Shown piece after piece: positions 1 through 12,800 of a stretch of 64,000 nucleotides of DNA (positions are counted from its first letter, which is position 1; each line of letters starts with the position of its first letter). The position numbers and the translations under genes were made by a program. The stretch spans positions 69,207 to 133,206 of the forward strand of contig CAJINV010000022.1 in NCBI GenBank assembly GCA_905178155.1, in the 5' to 3' direction. The notes beneath the pieces are model-generated. The model was not told the DNA's origin, searched no databases, and saw only the letters and a program-made list of their open reading frames with translations. This stretch comes from Amoebophrya sp. A120. Taxonomy: Eukaryota > Sar > Dinophyceae > Syndiniales > Amoebophryaceae.

Positions 1-110
1 CTTCTAAAAATCTGGGATGCTGGGGCATGCATTACAGGCGTCATTGGTCATGCAAAATATGCATGACAAACCTGGCAAGCTTCCAGACCCAGACATTTTT
101 GCATTTGATA
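1..110. mobile_element. Family-2 introner, truncated by window edge
   Basis: The right end of a family-2 element is present: inverted-repeat terminus CCAGACCCAGACATTTTTGC followed by ATTTGATA, ending at 110. The left end lies outside the window. Confidence 0.8.
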
Positions 111-510
111 AAAAACCCAGGTGTTCGATCACGAGTTGCGAACACACACGAAATATCAAATGCAAAAATGTCTCGGTCTGGAAACTTGTGATGCTGCGTT
201 GGATGTAGTGAATGCTCTGCAATGCACAGGTAAGCATGAGAAATATCTGCGCTTTTTTGTGTTGCGTTTTTCGCATGCCAAACTGCGTTTTTGCATGACA
301 GGCAAAAGGGTCTCTTCTTGGCCACGCATCACAAACTTTTTGGTCATGCCAGACAAGCAGGACAAATCTCGCAATCTTCCAGACCCAGACATTTTTGCAT
401 TTGATACCAAAAACCAAGAGCCGCCACTGCATGCGGCCATGCCCTTCCGGTGCTACCCGCTCGCAACCATGAACCCCGCAGCTTTCGACAAGGAAAGATT
501 TTTTCTGTGA
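1..510 (+). CDS. 3' end of an unidentified protein gene
   Basis: Only the last two exons are in the window: 111-153 and 412-510, stop at 508-510. They are separated by a family-2 introner (154-406) and preceded by another cut by the left edge. Removing 154-411 (element plus one 5-bp repeat) keeps one frame. The visible protein end is about 47 residues, finishing ...NPAAFDKERFFL. I recognise no domain, and the function is unknown. The strand follows the other genes and the open frame across both exons. Confidence 0.6.
154..406. mobile_element. Family-2 introner (intron)
   Basis: Terminal inverted repeats TATCAAATGCAAAAATGTCT and its complement. Flanking 5-mers are CGAAA and CCAAA (one mismatch). 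Confidence 0.9.
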
Positions 511-1293
511 ACAGGGAGGTACTATAAGTAACATCTCTCAACATCATCCTCTGAGATTTGGTTTAATACTCCTCTACTCCGCAAAAAACTTTTGCAGAGG
601 ATGAAGATGATGTATGACGTTGAACAGCAGCATGTGGAAGAATGATTCTACTTCGAACAGTAGACGAGGATAAGTCCTCGTGCTTGAGTGGTCAACTGCT
701 CTCGCGCCGTTCGTCCTGCGGCTGCGGTTCTGCTGCTGCGATCCATGATCGTCGACCTCCAGGGTTACTTATTTTTCGCCCCTGTATCTACCTTGTTCGG
801 CTCTTGGTCGTGGCAACGTCGCGGCACGAAGTTGTTCTGATCGTACATACCTCCAGTAAACAAGTAACCTAGAAGCAGCACGGAGACATGCATTTTTTTC
901 TCACAGGGAAGATCATGTGGTTGCGTTTTTTTCTTTGTCTTCTTGTACAAACTTTTTACGGATACTGTTGTGTCCATATTACATTGTAGCAGGCCCCGAC
1001 GACGTTCTTGAAATTACTTATTACATTTTTTTTTCTCCTGCTTGTGCTAGTGCTTCTCGTGTTTTCACTTCTGGTAGTTCTGGTCGTCGGTCGTTTTTCG
1101 GTCGTATTAAGTAAACCTACTAAAAAACAAGTGCTTGTAAAGATGGTCTTTTTTTGTCTTTAATTCCGCAAAAGAATGAATAGCAGAGCACAATCAACTG
1201 CAACGTAGTTGTCGGAGACCCGATGCCACCACTTTAGAAGATGAACCAAACTCGTCACGACCTTCTTCTTGTGTTGCGAGAAAATTATAAATC
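511..1293. other. Intergenic, no gene seen
   Basis: AT-rich non-coding spacer. Short open frames on both strands show no recognisable protein. I see no RNA gene. Confidence 0.6.
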
Positions 1294-3244
1294 ATGGAAA
1301 CAAGAAGCGCGATGCTGCACGAGGAAGATGTGCTGCTCGACTACGGGTATCAAACCTTCAGTCCTGCTAAAGACGAGCACAGCACTACGAACAACACGAG
1401 GATATTAAGCAGCACTGCGAATACGAAATATGAGTATAACTTTCATGATCCGAACCACCTTGTTTCGCATCAGAGGGGCGGTTTTAATACCACTACGCGA
1501 CATAATGCGATGAACGCCTACCATGGAGGTGGTTCATCTTCGTCGTCCTCTTCTTTCGCGGTTACTGACTATCCAAGAAAAAAAGATTTTAGCTGTAACT
1601 TTCATCTTCGAGGAACAGCATTACAAATCTGTGTGGCATGATGAGAGCAAATAAACCTGTCATGCGCAGATAGTGCTGGAGATCGCAGCAGCTGAATGGA
1701 CCCTACAACGCATTCCAAGCATGACAGACGCAATCACCTTGCACGTTGCGCATTACAAAGTTAGACTAGCAATGTTTTGTTTTCTTGGATACTGACAAGC
1801 TGAACATCAGTACCGAGTATGTGGAAATTGGATTGGAAATCGTATTATGAGTCGCAAAAAGTAAAAGTATCGTAGTCGTACTACTAGTAGAAATTTTTGC
1901 ATTGCAAATTTTCTAATTTCTCCAGAAGGAGACGAGCTGAAATTTGTATCGCTGTCTGAGCTAAAACTAAATCTAAAAGAGAACGTTTGTCATGCAAGGT
2001 CGCACAAAAATCAGTATGTACGAGTGCGCTACAACTTTTCTTGCAAGGAATACGTGTTGTGGGCCAGCTCCTGGGGCATCGTGGACTGCGTTGTGGTATG
2101 CTCTGCAAAAGTATCGTACTCGTATAAATGCATTACAAATTTTCATCTCAGCATGAGAAATGAAATTTGTAATGCTGATTTACGTTAAGAAAAAAGGTTT
2201 GTAATGCATAATTTGCAATACATCAAGTTGATAACTTTTGCACAGGATATGTGGATCACTTCTCCAGCGCCTCGCTGGGCGCAGTAGCTGATCCGGCCAG
2301 AAGTTCAGCTAGCAGCACGACGACCGACAGCACCTCCATTCTGCTTCAAGAAAGGACGATGAACTACATTCCGGTAGTAGAAGAGGAGCTGCCAGGAGGA
2401 GAACAACTAGATCTGGCCGGCGCACAACTACAGTTACAACAAAAAACGCAGGAGCTGCCTGGAGACCTCGTTAGTAATATTTCACCTACTTCTTCCACAC
2501 CCGCTTCAGCCACGAAAACAAACATCCCCAACGAAAATAATCTTCTTCCCCATGTTTTACTGTATCAGCAAAATTTGAAAAAGTACCAACTTCGCTTCCT
2601 CGGGTATTTCACTGTGTTACTACTCTTCCTCGCGTTGTGGTGTTGGGGGAAGATGAAAAGCAGAAAATCATCCACGTCTTCGGGAACTACAAGCATGGGA
2701 GGCGGACGGCGCGGTCAGGGGATGATCAACCACGGTGGCGTGGGACAAGAACTGTCGCGCGGGATGATAAACACCAGTGGTACAGCAAATGCTGGCCATC
2801 TTCTTGGCCTGCCCAACGTCGTAGCTACGAAGAAGAATCAAATATGGAACTTTTTCCTCTCCGTTCTCTTCGTCAGCTCCTCTTGGGGCTGTTTTGACAC
2901 GCTGGTATTATTTTAAGTAGAACTTGCGCTACAAATAGAACAAGCTCAACCAATTAGTTCAAAATGTACGCAAAATAGTATTTCAAAGACTTCTCGGGTC
3001 AAGGACGATAGAGATTAAGATTGTTCATCCCGCATCAGAATTTATGTTATAAGATACTCATTCTGTATAATTAAAAATCAATCCACAGGTCGCCATTCTT
3101 GCCGGTTGCGTGGAGGACCCGCTGGCGACACTGCGCTGGTACCTCTTCGCGGCAGTCTTGGCGAGTGTGGGAATCTGTGTGCATCACAGCCGGCACCCAG
3201 ACGTCATTTTCAACCGGATTGGGGCGCAGATCGAATACAGATGA
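1294..3244 (+). CDS. Membrane protein of unknown function
   Basis: Exons 1294-1569, 1797-1845, 2058-2096, 2255-2904 and 3089-3244 sum to 1,170 nt, giving 389 residues in one frame. Three introns are introners and the fourth (2905-3088) is an ordinary GT-AG intron. The N-terminal half is polar and Ser-rich. A hydrophobic segment (FTVLLLFLALWCWG) lies mid-protein after a Gln-rich stretch. Two more hydrophobic stretches near the C-terminus flank the last intron (FFLSVLFVSSSWGCF and LRWYLFAAVLASVGICV). I therefore expect two to four membrane spans. No family is recognised. The start is the first ATG of the open exon, after an AT-rich leader. Confidence 0.75.
1570..1791. mobile_element. Singleton introner with TATCCAAG termini
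   Basis: Inverted ends TATCCAAGAAAA and TTTTCTTGGATA. Exact 5-bp flanking repeat CTGAC. Excision keeps the frame. Confidence 0.85.
1846..2052 (+). mobile_element. Family-1 introner, diverged
   Basis: The internal AAAAGTATCG and the right-end GTACGAGTGCGCTAC match family 1, but the ends are decayed. Flanks CGTAT and CGTGT (one mismatch). Confidence 0.7.
2097..2249 (+). mobile_element. Family-1 introner
   Basis: TATGCTCTGCAAAAGTATCG left end and CACAGGATA right end. Exact flanking repeat TGTGG. Forward orientation. Confidence 0.9.
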
Positions 3245-3876
3245 GGTGAAGAACAAGAAGATCAAACTTCAAGAGGAAATAAGATTAAGATACGAATCAA
3301 CTACAGAACAGGACGAACTCGTCGTCAAGGAAGCTCCTCTACTTCTGGGCACATGCACATCCACGATCAAAGAGCAGGGAATCCACCTGCGTAGAAGTGC
3401 TGCCAGGCGGTGAAATAGATGGATCTTCTACGACACGAGAAAGCGCATTTCAACGTCGGAGACGAAGTAGATCTCCTTCTCAACCAGTTTACGACTCGCA
3501 CAACAACTTCCACACTCTCTACAACGAACTCAGGCGACTTGTTTAGACAGAGAATGAGAATAAACTAGCTACAACTTCTCTAAGCTGCGGACGTTCTTCT
3601 CCTCCAGCATGATAGAAGTACTAGATCATAAGCGGCTTTTTACGCTCGGAGGTACTGTATTTCACATGCGCATACGAGCCGGTCGTGCAGCCGGACAGTT
3701 GTTGTAGTAAGTACTACGACCCGCATTGCGGAGGTTTGTGCATACCTAGTACTTCGTAAGTTTGTCGACGCCGGTGCGGGAGCGTGATAAAAAGCAGTCG
3801 GAGACAGCACGTTAACCCTAAGCCCTAAACTACTTCCCTCCCCGCCCACAAAAAAAAAGATTTTTATAATAACATC
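3245..3876. other. Intergenic, no gene seen
   Basis: Non-coding spacer. It holds a short telomere-like run (about 3814-3830) but no credible open frame. Confidence 0.6.
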
Positions 3877-5740
3877 ATGCGTTCAAGTTCATGTTCATCC
3901 TCGTCAACCGCGACGTTTCGGACAGACGACGTCCACCACGGTCTAGAAAACCATTCCGCCACCATACCGGGGCTTTTCGTCGTCAGAAATGTGTTTGGTT
4001 CAGCAACTACATCCGGGAGAAAGAGGAAAAACATCGTTGAAAGTAATACGCCCTCATCTTCCGGTTCTCGTGCACCAGAAAATAAACAAGAAGAGCTGGA
4101 ACAAGCAGGGGTAGGAACAAAAACAGCAGCATCTTCTTGTAATTCCACAGCTTTGAATGCTGCTTTGCGAGAGTGCCGGAAGCTGCTCCTGGAGACCGAG
4201 AATTCAGATGCGTCGTTGTGGAGAGACAGTGAAGCGAACCAATGTGCTGATGTTCTCGAAAACAGGCACGACATTTTTGTGAGGGACCACTGCGACAAAA
4301 AGGAGACGACCTCGCTCGTTTCCAGTAGGACATCAGCAACAGAGGCCCCCGACTGCACTGCGTCAACCGATAATTATATGAAAACCAGCTGCAAAAACGA
4401 AAAGAACCAGCAGTACATGCATTTTGGCACGCTGCCACCCTGGGTCACGCACGGGTTGATAGAAAACGGATTGATACGAAAAATCGAAGAATTTACGAAC
4501 GCCACTTTTTCCAGCGAGGCTACGCCTATGCATTACAAATCAGATTATTATCGTACTCGTATAGATGCATTACAAATTTCCTCAGCATGAGAAATCAAAT
4601 TTGTTATGCGAATGAGCCTTAAGATAAAAATTTGTAATGCATGACTGCAAGAATACGAGTACGATACTTTTGCACAGGATAACGCCCTGGGAGGAGCTGC
4701 TGACAGAGTTTTTCGACGGTGAAGAGAAAGTGGAAAGGTTCAACTCGATGATTGTCAACCAGTACCACCCGACAAAGGCTCAGATCCAGCACCTCGGAGG
4801 TGGCGCAGGAGAGCCTAGTGAAGATGGTTGTCATCATCTGGCGTCATCATCTTCCTCTGCTTCTTTTTCTCGGCAAGATTTGAACCACACGGGTCTACTT
4901 CGTAGTACAACTTGTGGTCGAGGACAAGTTCTCGTGGAGCAGCTTTGTGAAAATGCGGGAACTCGTAGTACACGAAGAGGTGGAGCAGGACGAGAAGAAG
5001 AAGACCGGTACGCCATTCGGCCACACGTGGACCTTTTGAAGTTTGGTCCCTGCGTATGAGAGTGGACAAGCACGACTCCCCCGCTTCCTCATTTGATGAA
5101 TCATGCATCTGCACTAGAAGTTAGTCCAATGCATTGACTGTAGTACCATCGCGCGGGCTTGGTCCTCGGCAACTTGTCATGCAAACCCGGCCGAGATGAA
5201 CAGAACAGAACAATAACTAACATGAAGCAACCGCTGCATGATTTTTCGGTCGTGTTTGCCTCACAATTAAACAGGGAGAGTCGTGCGCAACTCTCATACT
5301 GTGTCGTCGGCTTCAACATTTTAGATGACGAAGTAAATGGCAGTGTGCTACGGTTCCACGAGATTCTTCCGCGACGCCTGGAATCTGCCGCTGCTGTCGC
5401 ATCGGGAATTAGTAGTTCTTGTACCAGCGACGGTTGTTGTACCAGTGCCGATCCTACTGTCGTGTGCGACGAAAAAGAAAATTATGCTAGTAGTTCCAAC
5501 AGTCATGCTGCTACTGGTGAAGAGAACAATGGACCGCCGCTCCTGCAGTCCTGCCAAGTGCTTCCTGGAGAGGAGCAAAACCTGGTAGAACAGGGGCGCA
5601 TTGGAAGCATACTACTGGACGTTTTTCTCAAGCCAGGAGACTGCTACATCCTCACGCGGGAAGCCAGATACGCATGCGCGCACTCCATTTTGCCGGTTAT
5701 GGGTGAGAGAATCTCCGTAACCGTGCGGGCATGTTCTTGA
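3877..5740 (+). CDS. AlkB-like 2-oxoglutarate/Fe(II) dioxygenase
   Basis: Exons 3877-4526, 4687-5054 and 5304-5740 give 484 residues. The C-terminal third has the AlkB layout: VNQYHP, then PHVD with iron ligands H330 and D332, LLKFGPCVVGF, a second iron ligand H466 in CAHS, and the 2-oxoglutarate-binding arginines in ERISVTVR (R475, R481). Family members oxidatively demethylate nucleic acid, or protein in some cases. The substrate here cannot be told. The first ~220 residues are Ser/Glu-rich and unlike AlkB. Long low-complexity inserts separate the strands of the core (HLASSSSSASF, and the Asp/Ser region before VFLKPGD). Both introns are introners. The second falls inside the core, between the HxD motif and the following strand. 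Confidence 0.85.
4527..4681 (+). mobile_element. Family-1 introner
   Basis: Exact flanking repeat ACGCC. Forward orientation. Right end CACAGGATA. Confidence 0.92.
5055..5298. mobile_element. Family-3 introner
   Basis: Ends TATGAGAGTG and complementary CAACTCTCATA. Flanks CTGCG and CTGTG (one mismatch). Confidence 0.88.
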
Positions 5741-6820
5741 CAGCCTTGCTTTTATTGCTTCTCCTGCTAGCACGGACGGAAATTGAGTAGTAAGAACCCA
5801 GGTTATTTTCGTTTTGATACGGGAAAGAAAAGACTAAGACAGATCGTCCCGCCGTGCAGTTGCATGGATCATGTAGTATGAAGACGGGCCTCCATCTGAC
5901 TCCCGCTGGTGAGGCGGACTGCTGTGTTCTCTGCGCCCTATTTGAAGATTCTCATACAAAAAAATCGGTCAACGAAGTTGGAATTCAATTTATCAACACG
6001 GAAGAGTAATGGTGTAAGCAGCCTGAAGCTGAAGTGCTGCTTCACATAGTATGTAAAGAGAGTAACACCTAGCACCAAAACAGTACTCAATCTCTGACCG
6101 GCGTCTGTGAACAGTTGGAGTTGACGTAGCTACCAATCGACAAAGCACTTCGGTTTAGGTTTGAACAAGCCAATGGACCTTTTCGAGCACTGGAAGTTGT
6201 ACGTGATTACAAGTCTGCAATTTTCGCAGCTCGGTTGCAGTCCAGGAGAGAGCGGATGTATTGCTCAACATGTTGTGCCCTTGGTATACAGTAGGAACAT
6301 GTCTCTTCATCTCGGTCGTGCCATGAAAATAATGCAATGCGGCTTTCGGTGCAGCTTGACGGCAAGTGATAGTAGAGGTGTAGAAGTATCATGACAACTG
6401 TGTGTAAGTAGTGCTTTGCTCTGTTGCTGTAGTGTCTTGTCAAAATCATCCATCTCATCAGCGGGGCTCTTGCGTTCTTCAAGAAGGGCTAAAATGTTTA
6501 TCTCGAACCCGATAAAAAAAAGATTGTACGACCCCCAACGGTAGAGTTTCGATTCCTTTTACAGCTGAAAGATTGCTGTAAAAATGGACGATATATCAAT
6601 ATCTTTTGAGTAGCACTACCTAACTAGATCGCAAAAGCTTCACCTCTTTCGGTTTTAGAAATTTACTTGCAGAAAGTAAAAAGCTAATAACGTACAACTT
6701 CTTTATCATCTGAATCGACTAAAAATTTTTTACAACACATTTAACAAAATCAAAATCCGCCTATACTACAGCTTTGACTTTATTGTAAAACTACACTTCT
6801 TCAAAAACAAAAACAGCAAC
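5741..6820. other. Intergenic, no gene seen
   Basis: About 1.1 kb of AT-rich spacer. Short frames on both strands look random. Becomes very AT-rich just before the next gene. Confidence 0.6.
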
Positions 6821-9800
6821 ATGTCTGGAACAACTTATAGTAGCTATTTTTCAAAGAGGATTATGTACTACTTTCCGCTCTTCCTCTTGATTTTTGTCAC
6901 TTTTCTCTCCTGTTTGTCGTTGTGGCAAGTTCTGGGTGGCTCGGTGGTTGCTACAGCACCGGAAAATACTGCGGACCACAGTGCGGCGACGGGAGCTCTG
7001 AACAACATTTTTGTGGATGAAAGTACAACGAGAATAAAGCATGAACATGAAGCTTCCGCGCCGCTATGAAAGCCTCAGGTTGGAAATCCTCAAACTGGAA
7101 ATAATTTGTAATGCAAAAAAACGACGCCAGTTGAAGCGCCATTTGTACTTGGCGCATGACAAATTTCCCGGACACTTAGAGCATGTCTGTCATGCAGGTT
7201 AAGGCAAAGGAGTGCTCTTCTGTCGTGCTAATCAGCACCTCAATTCTTCGCCCCTAGCAGGACAATAGTCGGCCTCCATTGCGTTCTCTGCAATACAGTT
7301 TTTTTGGTGTAGCATTTCATGCATCACAAATCATTTCCACTTTGAGGATTTCCATTCTGAGGCTTCCATAGCCGCGGTCCGCAGAGGCCCGCCGGTTTTT
7401 GTGGGGCAACATTGACTGGAGTTCCTGGTGGGGGGGAGCAAGCGCAAGCACCAAACCATCTTCTTCGTCGGATGAACAAGAGAAAAAAGAAAACGAGAAA
7501 GACTCGTCCTCCGACTGGTGGAACTGGGATTGGAGTAGGGAAAAGGATGATAACGCCAAATACGGTGATGAGGATCAGAAATTATCCTGGGACGATTTTC
7601 ACGCAGGTACAAGTTCATCTCTCGAAAACAAAGCCAAGGACTGGGCCGAGGATGTCGCGAAGGACACGCTGAAAGGTCATGCGGACAATTTGAAATCGAC
7701 CGTGGAGGAGAAGAAAAAAGACGTGAAGTCGACTATCGAAACCCACGTGGAAAACGCTAAGTCGAGTTTGAAGGAGCATTATGTTGACTCAGCGAATAAA
7801 TCGAATGTCAAGACCCAGCTGCAAGAAAAGGAAAAGCTGCACGGGAGCGAAGGAAAGGATAACAAGGGAGGTCAAGGAGAGAAAGAGAACACGAAGCCGA
7901 AGGAAAACAATACTCCCACGACCTCCGCTAATGTGTCCACCCGAACTTCGTCAAATTGGAACGAAGACGGGCCCTACGCCGGGCAGGGGTACAATCCCCC
8001 AGCAGACGTGCGGCAGAACAGCCTCTGCGTGGTTACCGCTTGTCAGGAATACGAGGCGGGAAGATGGGACTCCGATTGCTGCTCGCACCCCAGTTCTGCT
8101 TTTTGCGCGCCCGGACACCGGTACGAGGTCGGGGCGGAGGGATGTGGGTGGGGGTTGACAATGGGGCAGAGGTCCACGTGCTGTGTTATGGACAGTGCTT
8201 TTATGCAATACAAATTTTCTATTTATTCCCGTACACGTACAGCGAGTATGCACCGAGCATGACAAGTTTTTAGCTACTTCTTAGAAGCCGACACTTGTGA
8301 TGCTAAATAAACGATACCCAGAGGACCCACAGAGGATTTTTTTCTTCCAAGAATACGAATTTGTAGTTGTACGTGGAGTGTGGAAAGAAAATCCCTTTTA
8401 CCATCGTGATAGCTTTTCCAAACGGAGACACGGGGAGGACGACGAGAGATCAATCCTCAACGTGGGCCTCGACGACTGATAAAGGTACCGGCAATATGAA
8501 CTGCAAAAGTATCGTACTCGTACAAATGCATGACAAATTCCCTCAGCATGAGAGATAAAATTTGTAATGCGGGTTTACCTTGAGAAAAAAATTTGTAATG
8601 CATGATCGCAATACGAGTGCGATACTTTTGCACAGGATAGGCAAAGGAAGTGAGCAACCTTCTGCAACTCCTGGAACTTCTAACGACCCAAACAGTCCGG
8701 CCGAGAACTTTTCAAACAAAGGCACTGGTAAAGGAAGTGCTCCTTCACCTTCTCAGCCAACAAGTAGTGGCAGTGCCACTTCTGGCACTCCACCTTCCGC
8801 GTCGTCGTCGTGTAAATGGGCGTACGGGACAACATCCACACCCGCACCGACCACGACGAATTCCATCGGTGTTGTCCGTATCATCGGCGACAGCTGTCTG
8901 GACGGACAGGGCGTGCAGCAGGGTCTGGCGGAAACGCTTGAAACCACCGTGGCGAACTGCGCCCGAGGCGGCGTATGCACGGCAAAAGTATACGTGTTTG
9001 TATAAATGCATTAGAAATTTCTTCAGCATGAGAAATAGAGTTTGTAATGCGAATTTACGTCAACAAGCAGACTTGTAATGCATGGCTGCAATTACTACGA
9101 GTGCGATACTTCTGCAGTTCATACGGCGCGACGCTGGGCGACATTTACCATCGGCAAACCCCCTGCTCCGCGGACCCGAACTGTCCGACCTGGAGCATTG
9201 TGGGCGGTGGGCGAAACGGAGTGGGGAATAATTATAACATGGACGCTGTCACGGGAACCACGACTACATCCAAGCTCGCGGCCATGAGGCAGATCGTGGA
9301 TCGGGAAGTCCATAGCGGTAGGAAAGTGATCCTCTTCCTCTACCCCCCTGATAACGCGACTGTCGATCCGGATTCCCCCGTGAACTCGTTTCAGGATGAG
9401 TTTAAAGCGAATCTCGTCGACAATCAAATATGAGAGTGCGCAACTCCCCCTCCCCCTCATTTGTCATGCAAAATTCCAAATCCACCCTTCGCCTGTTGGC
9501 ACTGTTTGCATGACAAGCAAGTACATTATATCTTGCCTCACTTTTTAAGAGGGGTTTTTTCGTAGTTGGGACTGTGCCATAGTAGATCCTTTACCGCTTT
9601 TTTACTTTTCTTTTATCCCTTGGCGCTGGTGGGTCTGCCGGCAAAATTATCCCTACTCAGATAGCTACAAAGCTCATCCCGCAGCCGTCCCAGGAGCTTT
9701 TGTAGCTGTCTCTCGGTAGAGATCGCTTTGTCCGTGCTTATTCCGCTCAGAGTTTGCTGGGTAGGTGGTTACCGTTTGTAGCTTTTATAAAGAAATGGGA

Positions 9801-12800
9801 CGCCCTGCCCTTAGCCTTCCAACATGACAGACTCCGGAATCCAAAACAGCACTGCAGTCCCCTAGGAATTTGTCATGCAAAAGCTGCATCTTTGCCAGTG
9901 CTTGTGTTGCTGTTCATGCAACACAAATGAGGGGGAGGGGGAGTTGTGCACTCTCATATCAAAGCGTGTTCCTTTACGACCCGCGGGAAGACGTCCGATT
10001 CGCCTTCAACGACCCGGCCAGCCGACAGTACCTATGCATGGCAGAAGTGTCTCGGTCTGGAAGGTTGCAACATGTCATGCTATGTCTGGACTGTGAGAAA
10101 ATCCTGTGTTGCATGGTTACCAAAAGTTGTCTATATATTTTTGACCACTCAGCGAGGAAGTTTCTCATGCGGGCTAGGCATGAGAAAGCTCATCTCACAG
10201 AATCTGTCATGCTATGTCCTGCACGCCAGACCTCATGGGTCATGGGAAACCTGCGTGACAAGTCTCCCAATCTCCCAGACCCGGACATATTTGCATTTGA
10301 TAGTACCGCGCGGCGGATAACTCGCACCCGAGCGAACTAGCGAGGTTGGAGATGGGCCGTGATGTGGGGAAAATGATTCGGAAATTGATGGATACTTCGG
10401 GTGGAATTGTGGGCGGTGGCGAGGGTACTCCGTACGTGCCGCCAACTGGAGGAGCTCCTGCACTGGACGCAGCCAACCCGAGCACCGAGAAAGGCACGGG
10501 GAAGGGAGCTGATACGCAGATGCCCTCCAATACCGGCGGGAATGACATGCCACCAGCGGGTTCTGACGAGACAAATAAAGGCACGGGGAAGGGCGGTGAC
10601 ACGCAGATGATGCCACCCAGCACTGGTGGGAGTATGCCCCCTGCTACAGGCTCTGACCAATCTGACAAGGGCACCGGGAAGGGAGGTGACATGCAGATGC
10701 CGCCTAGCACCGGTGGAAATTACATGTCACCAGCAGGAAGTTCTACTGACCAGACAAACAAGGGCACTGGAAAAGGCGACACGCAGATGCCACCCAGCAC
10801 CGGTGCTGGGAATGATTTGATGCCCCCAACAACCGGCTCCAATGATGGCCCTACAACTGACAAGGGCACGGGGAAAGGCGAAAGCCCTAGTAGCCCGCCC
10901 ACCACTGGAACCATGCCGGGCACGGGTTCTGGTGACGCAAGCAAGGGAACGGGCAAAGGGGTACTTACTTATTTATTTTTCAACTACTTTGTCATGCCTG
11001 CTGCTGCTACGGCTTTGCAAAACGAAACTTTCCGACTCTGTCATGTATGTTGATACAACTTGGCAAAAGAGAAATCGAAGATCTAAAACCCAACCATCAT
11101 TCACAATCAACAGTCCGCCCCCGGAGCAGGCGGACCCGGCGGCTCTTCCCCCGCGACCACTTGCACCAATCGTCCCTGCGCCGCCCCGCTTCTCGGTGAC
11201 ATTGCTTTCACAACCAGGAATGGAGTCGTGAATAACCAAGTTGTCCACCCGGCCGGGGAAAATATCTACGGCCCCTTTGAGGCCGGGTTCGGCGCGCAGC
11301 AGAATTTCATCCTGGAGCAGCTCGGTTGCGCAAACGGGAACGACGGGCATGTGGATGGGGGAATCGACACGCATATGGATTGCAAAAGTATCGTACTAGT
11401 ACAAATAGCATTACAAATTAACTCAGCATTACAAATGAAATTTGTAATGCTGTTTGACCTTGGGAGCGAGATTTGTCATGCATTGCAAAGCAATTACTAC
11501 AAGTGCGATACTTTTGCAGTTCATAACGCACTTGGCGGAGCAATTAGTTGCATTTCAATGCAACATTGACTTGCCCCGGTACGACCACAGTACAACAAAT
11601 TCTGCCGGCGAGTACATTTCTCTTCTCGACGATATGGCGTTCTCAAACGTTACATTCTGAATTGTTACACGTTTTGTCATGCAGATTTACAATCAGAATC
11701 GACACGATGAAGCTGCTTCGCATGACAAATTCTCGAAGAGCCAAACAGGCTGGGAATCTGTGCCAAATCTGTCATGCAAGACACGCAAGGCCACCCCTTT
11801 CACTTTTGCCATTCCTGCATCACAAACTCATGTAACAGCTGAGAGTGTAACAGTTGAGAGCGCCATAGACGAGTGCGGCGGACACACGCGCGAATACCAC
11901 TTCCACGAGAGACTCAGCTGCTTGTACGAGTCGGGGTTTGGAACCAGTGGGGTCTACCATTCGGTAGCAATCGGTGCCGAGGCTGGTACTAGTTCCTCTG
12001 CTGGTGATGGTACAACTTCTAGTAGAAAGCAACTGTACGGCAAATTCGAAAACACAGAACAGGGTTTGTTACCGAACCTCGACGCCTGCAACGGTATGCA
12101 CTGCAAATATGTCTGGGTCTGAAAACTTGTGATGCTAAAATGTGGATGATGGAAACACTTTCGAATGCAGCCCAGCATGACAACTTTCCAGAGCGCTTTC
12201 TCATAGGCAGTCCGCATGAGAAACTGCGTACAAAAGAGGCCGCGACTCTTGTTGGTTATGCAGTACAGATTTCCTAGCTATGAAAAGCTAGCATTACAAA
12301 TTCCAACTTTCCAGACCCAGACATATTTGCATTTGATAAACGGGCATTTCGGCACCACCCCGGATAGCAACAACGAAGTCGTTTATCATTATCACGTGAC
12401 GGAGCGTCCGCCTTTCACGATTGATATGACAGTGCACAACTCGTCTCCCTCCCCCCCATTTGTCATGCAAAACCCCAAATCCAAGTGCTTCCCTTTGGCA
12501 CTGTTTGCATGACAGATTCGTCCAGAAGCCCAAACAGTACTACTTACACGAGGCGCGTCGCAAATTTGTCATGCACAGGCTCCACGTGTGCTGGTGTTTG
12601 TATTGCTGTTCATGCAATACAAATGAGGGGGAGGGGGAGTTGTGCAATCTCATAACTGGCTGCTACGGCCCGGAATACGGCACGGAGACCCTCGCAACCA
12701 CGGGGGAAATCATCCAAGTCGAGAAGCTTGTGACGCTATGCATTGCAAATATGTCTGGTTCTGGAAACTTGTCATGCTGGGTGGCGTATCATGAGGAGGC

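Noticed and set aside
4-534. Long - strand open frame over the first exons
   Set aside because: It runs through two introners whose inverted ends generate mirrored frames. The + strand exons close correctly and the other genes are on +.
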